DNA from: Candidatus Accumulibacter affinis
Lineage (GTDB): Bacteria > Pseudomonadota > Gammaproteobacteria > Burkholderiales > Rhodocyclaceae
DNA length: 64,000 nucleotides
Reading direction: 5' to 3'
Assembly: GCA_016713625.1 (NCBI GenBank)
Contig: JADJOT010000010.1
Coordinates: 310,001-374,000, forward strand
Below the pieces are notes generated by a model. The model worked only from the letters and a program-made list of their open reading frames with translations, searched no databases and was not told the DNA's origin. The position numbers and the translations under genes were made by a program. Positions 6,814-13,896 of this stretch are shown here, one piece after another; the stretch's first letter is position 1; the number at the start of each line of letters is the position of its first letter.

Positions 6814-9190
6814 CTGAACCTCCGACACACTTGACTCCGTCGGCCGCGAGCGCTATTCTTTGGGCATGCGTCTGTGCGGCCAAGAATTTTCCCTCGACAT
6901 TCTGGATCGAATCCGGGAGGCGGTCACGTCGATGCCGGAGATATCGCGTCGCGCGCTGTCGCGCCGGGTTTGCGAGTGGCTGAATTGGCGTAGCGCGACG
7001 GGTGCCTGGCAGGAAGGAGGATGCCGCAAAGCCTTGGCGCAGCTCGTTCAGCGCGAGGTCATCGAGCTTCCGGCCGCCCCGGCCGTCTTCGCCGCACGTC
7101 AGCCGCCGACTCTGGAGGTGGAAGACATCCGCGTCAGTGCGTCACTGGAAGCGCTTGGCGCTGTGGAGTTGATCGTCGTAGAGGCGGGGAGTCTGGAAGC
7201 GCAAACCTGGCGCGCGCTGATGGCGCGTGAACACTACCTGGGCGACAAGCCCCTGTGCGGCGCCCAGTTGCGCTACCTGGTGCGCAGCGAACCCTACGGC
7301 TGGCTGGGAGCGCTCGGCTTCAACTCGGCGAGTTGGGCCCTGAAGGAGCGTGACAAAGCCATTGGGTGGGATGATGCGGCGCGTCGGCACAACCTGCGGC
7401 AGGTGGTGGCGAACGCCCGCTTCCTGATCCGACCGGGCGTGCAGGTGCCGAATCTCGCCTCACACGTGCTCGGACTCGCGAGCCGGCGACTGCCGGCGGA
7501 CTGGGAAGCGCGCTACGGCGTACGGCCGCTGTTGCTGGAGACCTTCGTCGATCCGACGCGCTTTCCCGGCCACGGCTACCGCGCGGCCAACTGGATGGAC
7601 GTCGGAAGCACCTCGGGGCGCCGTGATGGAGTGGCCAAACACATTTTCCTGCTGCCGCTCGTCGGCGAGTGGCGCGAGCGATTGTCCGAGAAGCCCCGCG
7701 ATGGCCTGCGCACCTCCCCCCGTGCGCCAGCGAGCAACTGGGCGGAAGAAGAATTTGCCACCGTTCGCTGGTACGATGAGCGCCTCAAACGACGTCTGGT
7801 TTCCCTTGCACTCGATTTCTTCCATCGCCCGCAGGCGAATGTGCCCGAAGCCTGCGCTTCGCGAGCCGCAACGATGGCCGCGTATCGTTTTTTCCGCAAC
7901 CGCCAGGTGAACTTGCCGGCCATTCTGACCCCGCACATCGAAGCGACCATCGAGCGCATTCGACAGCACCGCATCGTCCTGGTCCCCCAGGATACGACGA
8001 CACTCGCTTACTCCCATCATCCGGCCACCGAAGGGCTGGGTCCGGTCAACACGACGCGTGACCAGGCCATCGGCTTGCTGCTGCACGATACCGTGGCCTT
8101 CAGCGTCGAGGGGACGCCGCTTGGCATCCTCGATGCCCAGTGCTGGGCGCGCGATCCCGACGAGCACGGCAAAAGCGAGGAGCGCAAGAAGCTGCCGATC
8201 GAGGAAAAGGAGAGCGTGAAGTGGCTCAACAGCTTCACCCGGGTGGCCGAAGTCCAGGCGCTGTGCCCGCAGACCCTGCTGGTGAGCATGGGCGATCGCG
8301 AGTCGGACATTCATGATCTATTTGCCTTGGCCGCGCGCGATCCGGCGGGACCGAAGCTGCTGGTGCGGGCCGAGCGCACCCGCCAGCGGCGAGTGGAGAA
8401 CGAAGCGCTGTGGGACTTCATCAGCCGCCATCCGCCCGTCGGCGAGATCACGCTGCACATCCCCCGGCGCGGCAAGCGCACGGCGCGCACGGTAGTGCTG
8501 CCCGTGCGCTTCTCTGCGGTGACGCTGCAGCCACCTCGTGGCAGCCGCCTGCCGCCGGTTGACCTGTGGGCGGTTCATCTGCACGAAGAGAACACCGACG
8601 ATCCCGAGCCGATCGAGTGGATGTTGCTCACCACCGTGCCGGTTCACACCTTCGACGACGCCGTGGAGCGTGCCGAGTGGTACGCCGCGCGCTGGGGATC
8701 GAGGTCTTCCATCGCACGTTGAAGAGCGGTTGTCGGATCAAAGACCGCCAACTCGGTACCGCCACACGCTTGCAGGCGTGCCTCGGGATCGACATGGTGG
8801 TGGCGTGGCGCGTCTACCACTTGGCCATGCTCGGGCGCGAGGTCCCCGATCAGCCGTGCACCGTCTTCTTCGAAGAAGTCGAATGGAAGGCCTTGCACTG
8901 CTATCACTACAAGACCTCGGTGGCCCCCGACGAACCGCCCAGCATGGCTCAGGCGATCCGCATGCTCGGTCAGATGGGCGGCCACCTCGGACGCCGACTC
9001 GACGGCCCACCCGGCACCCACGTCCTCTGGCGTGGCCTGCAGTATCTGGACGTCGCCGTCCAGATGTATATCACCTTTACCTGCTCACCTCCCTCTCGAA
9101 TCTGGCGCTCCTATCCCGAGGGGTATCTGTCGCACCCCCAAGCGCCTTGAGCGACCACGCAGGCCGGAGTCAAGTGAGGCTAAGGACCAG
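6814..9190 (+). mobile_element. Complete IS4-family insertion sequence, 2,377 bp
   Basis: The 10-bp target duplication GGCGAGTCTC is at 6804-6813 and 9191-9200. The element starts CTGAACCTCCGACACACTTG and its other end, read on the reverse strand, starts CTGGTCCTTAGCCTCACTTG. The ends form an imperfect inverted repeat of about 26 bp whose inner half CACTTGACTCCG is perfect. Removing the element and one duplication restores the exonuclease frame (YSASL-DGLTFNGEL). A 10-bp duplication is normal for this family. Confidence 0.9.
6866..9150 (+). pseudogene. IS4-family transposase with DruA-like (DUF4338) N-terminus, frameshifted
   Basis: The first 280 residues are a DUF4338/DruA-like domain: MAREHYLGDKPLCGAQLRYL, VVANARFLIRPGVQVPNLAS and a late GHGYRAANWMDVGSTSGR. 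The rest is a Tn5/IS4-type DDE transposase with a DNA-binding part (ASRAATMAAYRFFRNRQVNL), first Asp near VPQDTTTLAYSHH, second near SMGDRESDIHDLF, and the Y-R-E-K signature YAARWG-IEVFHRTLK. The frame breaks inside that signature: the first frame stops at 8720-8722, and one extra G in the run at 8694-8697 would rejoin the frame ending at 9150. The start ATG at 6866 directly follows a TATTCT hexamer. The break may be a real lesion, slippage or a sequence error. Confidence 0.85.
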
Positions 9191-9808
9191 GGCGAGTCTC
9201 GACGGGCTGACCTTCAATGGCGAGTTGATCGTCGAGATCAAGTGCCCGGTGAAGGGGCGCACTTCCACCCTCTGGAAGGCCGTTGCAGGTGGCGAGGTGC
9301 CGCCTCATTACGACTGGCAGATCCGAACACCAGTTGATGGTATCGAAGGCGGCTATGGCGCATCTGTACGTCTTTGACGGTGAGCAAACAGGAAGGCATC
9401 CTCATCGAGGTGACGCCCAACCCAGATCGCTGGGAGCGGATACAGCAGGCGTGGGACGGCTTCATGCGCTGTCTTGAAACGGACACGCCACCCGAGCTGA
9501 CCGAGCGGGACAAGGTGATCCGCAAGGACGAAGACTGGCGGCTGGCGGCAGAGGCGTACGTGAGCTTGAAGCGCGACGCCGATGCACTGGTTGCGCGACT
9601 CGATTCGGCGAAGGATCGTCTGCTCGAACTGAGCACCCACCCGAGCGAGGCCGGTTTCGGTGTCGCCGTGACCCGCTACTGGAAGCAGGGCAACGTCGAT
9701 TACAAGCGGGTGCCTGAGCTGCAGGGCGTCAATCTCGATGCCTACCGGCAGAAAGGACGGTTTGAGACGAGGGTGACGCTTGCGAAAGCTGAAACCGCCG
9801 TGCGATAG
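9191..9808 (+). pseudogene. YqaJ-type exonuclease, 3' part
   Basis: This is the continuation of the split exonuclease. It begins DGLTFNGELIVEIKCPVKGR, with the conserved catalytic E-x-K core, and goes on through a His-Gln-Leu motif (HQLMVSKAAMAHLYVFDGEQ) to a long helical C-terminus ending at 9808. Two further single-base frameshifts, near 9318 and 9384, break the frame, so the gene was decaying independently of the IS insertion. The final 145 residues, from about 9374, are intact and could be mistaken for a separate gene. Confidence 0.75.
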
Positions 9809-9881
9809 GCGGAGCCCAATTTGGCGCGAATAGGCACTGCCCAAAAGCCTAGTTGGTGCCTACACAGAGCCGAAAGCAGAA

Positions 9882-9905
9882 AGGCCAGCCCCGAGAGGCT
9901 GGCCT
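9882..9905 (-). terminator. Rho-independent terminator after tRNA-Ala
   Basis: A perfect 9-bp stem AGGCCAGCC/GGCTGGCCT encloses a 6-nt loop. Downstream of the tRNA on the reverse strand it is followed by a T-rich TTTCTGCTTT. On the forward strand a T7 run lies ten bases further on, so it may act in both directions. Confidence 0.7.
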
Positions 9906-9920
9906 AAGTGCTTGTTTTTT

Positions 9921-9996
9921 TGGTGGAGACAGGCGGGATCGAACCGCCGACCTTCTGATTGCGAACCAGACGCTCTCCCAGCTGAGCTATGCCCCC
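9921..9996 (-). tRNA. tRNA-Ala, anticodon CGC
   Basis: Read on the reverse strand, the 76 nt begin GGGGGCATAGCTCAGCTGGG and end with an encoded CCA. The acceptor stem contains the G3-U70 pair that specifies alanine. The anticodon loop TTCGCAA gives CGC (codon GCG). The T-loop GTTCGATC is normal. The 3' end faces the decayed island at 1-9,900, the usual orientation for an element integrated at a tRNA gene, although I found no second copy of the 3' end as an att site in the window. Confidence 0.95.
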
Positions 9997-10076
9997 AAAA
10001 CCGCACGCATTCTAGGCTGCGCGAGGTGTGGCGTCAATCCCGAGGATTGACAGCTCGCTGCCGTCGAAGGCTTGAT

Positions 10077-10679
10077 CTATTTGTTCGTCTTGGCGCGTGC
10101 CGGGACGACGGCGACAGCGATGGCTTCGGCATACACGCCTTCTACCTGGTCGCCCTTGCTGATTTGCTTGAGCTGCTCGGGATCCTTGACCTTCAGGGTG
10201 ACCGTCTTCACTGCGCCACGCAGTGTGACGGTCTGGTTCTTGAGGTCAACCTTCTGTACGTCGGCGATAAAGGCCACTTCCTTCGCCGCATAGGCGGCGG
10301 GTTTCTGGCCGGGAGCCGCGGAAGCCTGCTGCGAACTGTCGATACGCTCGCGAAGTGCGCCGCCGCCCTTCTTGACCGTCATCATCAGTTCCTGGGTGTA
10401 GGAGGCAACGACCTGGTCTCCGACCTTGATCTGGTCAAAGTTCTTGACTTCGTCGCCGGCAACCATCTTCATTTGCTCGCCCCGGGAATTCTTGAGGACG
10501 AGGCTGCGCGATGCCTTGTCGATCGAGTCGACGACCAGGGTAACCTTGGCTTCGACCACTCCGGCAAACTTGCCAGGTCCGACGGCGGCCAGGCCTTCGG
10601 CGACAGCGGGTTGTTGGGCGGACACCGCCAGCGGGAAGAGGACGAGCGCTGCAGTAGCAAGCGCGACACGAATACGCAT
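10077..10679 (-). CDS. Periplasmic protein of unknown function
   Basis: The 200-residue protein has a clear signal peptide (MRIRVALATAALVLFPLAVS, with cleavage after AQ). The mature part has two similar small beta-rich units, around VTLVVDSIDKASRSLVLKN and VDLKNQTVTLRGAVKTVTLK, each followed by a 'K-GDQV' turn, suggesting repeated OB- or DUF-like barrels. No enzymatic motif is visible. A GGAG ribosome-binding site precedes the ATG. An insertion sequence starts 26 bp upstream of the ATG and appears to cut the gene off from its promoter, now at 13231-13258. Expression is therefore doubtful unless the IS supplies a promoter. Confidence 0.75.
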   Translation of the reverse strand: MRIRVALATAALVLFPLAVSAQQPAVAEGLAAVGPGKFAGVVEAKVTLVVDSIDKASRSLVLKNSRGEQMKMVAGDEVKNFDQIKVGDQVVASYTQELMMTVKKGGGALRERIDSSQQASAAPGQKPAAYAAKEVAFIADVQKVDLKNQTVTLRGAVKTVTLKVKDPEQLKQISKGDQVEGVYAEAIAVAVVPARAKTNK

Positions 10680-10704
10680 GGAAAACTCCGATAATTGGGG
10701 ATGT

Positions 10705-13210
10705 CAGACCTCCCGGAAGTCCGACGGTGATGCCTCGTTAAGCACATGATTCAAGGTCACTATCGTCGTTTTTTGGACGTTCAGTGGCGCCAGGATAAAT
10801 ATTGTATTTTGGACAAAATAAGTTGCAGACGATTGTAGTTGATGCAGAGTTACTTGCTTGTGTATAACTATGTCGCTATAATCTCGCCAGGCAGGTGGGA
10901 CTTGGAGTCGATCGGTGACGCAGAGCGAGTTGTTGGCAGAAGAAGTCAAGCAGGCGGGTCGTTTTGACCTCGGCAGGGGCTATTCGCTCTACCTGCCCCG
11001 TGGCCCTCGCAGCCGGGGCGATCTCTATCATCATGGCTGCCTGAGCAAACGGGTGAATCTTGCCGACAAGGCCGAGCGGCGCCTCCTGGTGGTCGAGTTG
11101 TTACAGAGGAACCTTAACCAGACGCGCTTGGCCGAGGTGCTGGGTCTCAGTCGCCAGACGCTACACAACTATCGCGAAAGTTATCGGCTATTTGGGGTGA
11201 ACGGGCTGCTGCATGGCTACAGTCCGAGCCGTAGCGTGAGCGACGAACTGCAAGGTCGGCTGCATGTCGGCAAACGTCGGCCGGGCTCAAAGGCCCGCGA
11301 ACTCGAAGCCTTGCGGCGCGCCGAGAAGATGTCCGCCAAGGAGGTGACCCCAGGTGAACTGGCGTGGGATGGCGAAGCGGTGGCGAACTATGCGCTGGAG
11401 GAGACGGCCATCGAAGAGGTCTTGCGGGTCGATCCGCCGACCCTTGAAGCGATGCCGCAGGGGATGAGTCGAGCAGCCAGGCCGCAGCGGAGCCGACCGC
11501 ACCGGAACGTGCGCCCGCACCCGTGATCGAGCTTCCCTATGCGGATAACCATGGCTGGGAAGCCAGCCGCTATGTCGGCATTTTCCCTGTCTTGCTGGTG
11601 CTGATCAGCCAATGGCAGTGGATGCAACGGATCTTCCGGCTGTTCGGTAACGGTTGGCGCATCTTCGTCGTGTTCGCCCTGATGGCGGTGCGCGACATCC
11701 GCTCCATCGAACAGCTCAAACATGTGCGGCGTGAAGAGGCGGGACGGCTCCTGGGCTTGGGGCGGCTACCCGCGCTCGACACGTTGTGGGGCTGGTTCCA
11801 TGAGGTCGCCGGCAAGTCTCGGGCCGGGACACTGCTGAAGGAATTTTTCGCAGATCAGATTCGTTGCGGGCTGGTCGCCGTCCGGCTGTGGTTTAGCGAC
11901 GGCCATCTCTTTGCCTTATACCGGACAGAACAAGGTGCATGCGGCCTGGAGCACGCAACGGCGGATGCCGATGCCCGGACAGACCAATCTGGTCACTTGT
12001 GACGAACGGGGGCGCATCGTCACTTTTGAGATTCAGGAGGGCAAGGGAAACCTGCGCGCCCAGATTCTGAAGCTTGGCGAGTATGCGCGAGAACAGTCCC
12101 TGGGCACCCCGCCGGTGCAGGTCTTCGACCGTGAGGGCGATGGCCTGGGCTTTTTCAGCGAACTCATACGCCAGCGTACGCCCTTCATCACCTGGGAGAA
12201 GAACGCCAATCAAGCACGGCTCATGGCCTTGCCAGCGACCGACTTCACCCACCACGTGCAGATCAACGGTACGGACTATCGTCTGCTCGAAGAGACCCGG
12301 CCGTGCCTCTACTCACCCGACAGCGACCCCGACACCGGCACGGTCGACCCGCCGCACGCTTTCGATCTGCGCCGGCTGGTGTTGTGGAATCTGCGCACCC
12401 ATCACCGCATCAGCGTGTTGTGCTGGGAGGGTGACCTTCAGCTCTCGCCAGAAGAAGTGCTCACCGCGATGCTCAGTCGCTGGGGCGCCTCGGAGAACAC
12501 GTTCAAGCACCTCCAGGCGCGTCATCCCTATCATTACCATCCGGGCTTTGGACTCGCCGACAGCGAGAAACAGGACATCGCCAATCCTCGGATCAAGGCG
12601 CTGGCGCAGCAGATAGCGACTACCAAGGGCATCTCGCCAAACTCTACAAGCAATACGCCAAAACCCAACCGAGCTTCAATCGCGACGGCAGCGAACGTCA
12701 CAACAGTCGGCATCGGCGACTCGCTGAAGCCATCACCGTGAGCGAAACGCAACTCAAACAACTCCAGGCCGACAAAGCCCAGTTGCCCGAGCGCGTCGAT
12801 GTCGCGGGGTTGTCCGATTACCGCTCCTTCAAAGCCATCGACAACGAAGGAAAAACCTCTTCGACTTCGTCACCACCTCGGTATGGAATGCCCGCCGTCA
12901 GCTTCTGGATTGGCTTGCCGACAGTTACGCCAAGGACAGCGATCGGGTGGACCTGCTCTACGCGATCTTCAACTGCCAGGGCTGGATACGCAGCGACGAG
13001 CAATGGGTGGTCGTGCGCCTGGAGCCGCTGCAGCAACCCGCCCGCCGTAGTGCTCAGGAACAACTCTGCCGCAAGCTCACCGGCCTCGGCGCCAGGATCC
13101 CCGGTGGGAAATGGCTGCGCATCGAGGTGGGCGCGTCTCCGCTATGAGTGTCAGCTTCGCCTACACTGTCCAAAATTGGGCGCACTTCAGCGGGGTTTCC
13201 GGGAGGTCTG
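10705..13210 (+). mobile_element. Insertion sequence of 2,506 bp, family not assigned
   Basis: A 5-bp target duplication GATGT flanks the element (10700-10704 and 13211-13215). Perfect 14-bp terminal inverted repeats CAGACCTCCCGGAA lie at 10705-10718 and, inverted, at 13197-13210. A second shared motif, ATTTTGGACA, lies inside each end (near 10806 and inverted near 13168), probably the transposase-binding site. The element carries one broken DDE transposase gene. Outside the element the sequence joins a promoter to the leader of the gene at 10077-10679. Confidence 0.85.
10915..13147 (+). pseudogene. DDE transposase with N-terminal helix-turn-helix, three frameshifts
   Basis: The N-terminal part (GTG start at 10915) has a helix-turn-helix (LNQTRLAEVLGLSRQTLHNY). 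A linker and then a DDE catalytic part follow. Candidate catalytic residues are the Asp in LWFSDGH, the Asp in VQVFDREGDG and the Glu in GASENTFKHL. The continuous protein is broken by single-base shifts near 11911 (T run), 12628 and 12850 (A run); removing or adding one base in each restores homology-like sequence through to GGKWLRIEVGASPL. An ATGA-like start at 11523 also separates the first and second parts, so the intact element may have had two genes. I do not recognise the family. Confidence 0.7.
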
Positions 13211-13230
13211 GATGTTGAGATGGGATGCCG

Positions 13231-13258
13231 ATTATACGAAAGGCTTGCGCATCGTCAA
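13231..13258 (-). promoter_or_regulatory. Stranded sigma-70 promoter, probably of the gene at 10077-10679
   Basis: On the reverse strand TTGACG (13258-13253), a 16-bp spacer and a perfect TATAAT (13236-13231) form a strong promoter. It lies just after the stop of hupB and reads toward 10,679. Removing the 2.5-kb IS and one GATGT copy puts it about 45 bp upstream of the ATG at 10679, the correct distance. Confidence 0.65.
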
Positions 13259-13290
13259 GCCCCCGCGCACTGCAAATTACAAACTACAGA

Positions 13291-13575
13291 CTACTCGTCC
13301 TTGCCGGCAACGCGGGTCTTGAAGGTTGCGCCGGCCGCAAACTTGGGAACGGTCGTTTCCGGAATCAGGATTTTCGCGCCGGTTTTCGGATTCTTGCCTT
13401 CCCGGGCTGCGCGCGCGCTCGCCTTGAAGGAACCGAAGCCAACCAGGGTTACCGTCTCGCCCTGGGCAACGGATTCAACGATTGTTTCGATTACGGCATC
13501 AAGGGCTTTCGCAGATGCGGCCTTCGACAGCTCGCTGCGAGCGGCGATAGCGTCAATCATTTCCGACTTGTTCAT
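13291..13575 (-). CDS. hupB: DNA-binding protein HU-beta
   Basis: This is a 94-residue histone-like protein. It begins MNKSEMIDAIAARSELSKAA and has the HU signature around VGFGSFKASARAAREGKNPK, followed by the intercalating Pro arm (NPKTGAKI) and the C-terminal VPKFAAGATFKTRVAGKDE. It bends and compacts DNA as a homo- or heterodimer. The start at 13575 is preceded by GGAG; the open frame extends further upstream but without a family match. It lies downstream of uvrA in the same direction, separated by about 320 bp that should hold its promoter. Confidence 0.96.
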   Translation of the reverse strand: MNKSEMIDAIAARSELSKAASAKALDAVIETIVESVAQGETVTLVGFGSFKASARAAREGKNPKTGAKILIPETTVPKFAAGATFKTRVAGKDE

Positions 13576-13896
13576 GGGATCTCCTCTGGTGGTTGAAGGC
13601 CTTCCTGGGGCCGGATTCCTGCATTGCAAAAGCATCAACGAATGGGCACAGGTCAAGGATACAAAGGTGCTAATTCTGGCATGGATTTGATTGCCGCCAA
13701 ACAAGTTTTTTTTGCCTTTTCCGTTTGCCGGAACCGCGGAAGGTGCGTGCGTGCTTCGCCAAACGACGGGGACGCGTCGCTGATTGGCCGGTCTGGGTCG
13801 GCAAACCTTCCGACAAACGCCGGCCATTGCCACGCTATCGCGGGTCGTGCTGGCGATCGATCGATGCGTCTGTCGTCGCTCCGGTGGCGTGCCCGA
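13576..13896. other. hupB-uvrA intergenic region
   Basis: These 321 bases contain no convincing gene. The part next to hupB is relatively AT-rich (a run of A and T near 13,705-13,720) and is the natural place for the hupB promoter, but I could not fix -35 and -10 boxes with confidence. Confidence 0.5.

Noticed and set aside
9374..9808. Independent 144-residue gene starting at 9374
   Set aside because: The sequence is the C-terminal part of the split exonuclease, restored by correcting single-base shifts.
1..9900. A second copy of the tRNA-Ala 3' end as an att site
   Set aside because: I looked for the T-arm and CCA end sequence and did not see it inside the window.
10077..10679. Forward-strand frames over this gene, including one of 260 codons from 9912
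   Set aside because: They run through the tRNA-Ala gene and oppose a signal-peptide gene with a good ribosome-binding site.
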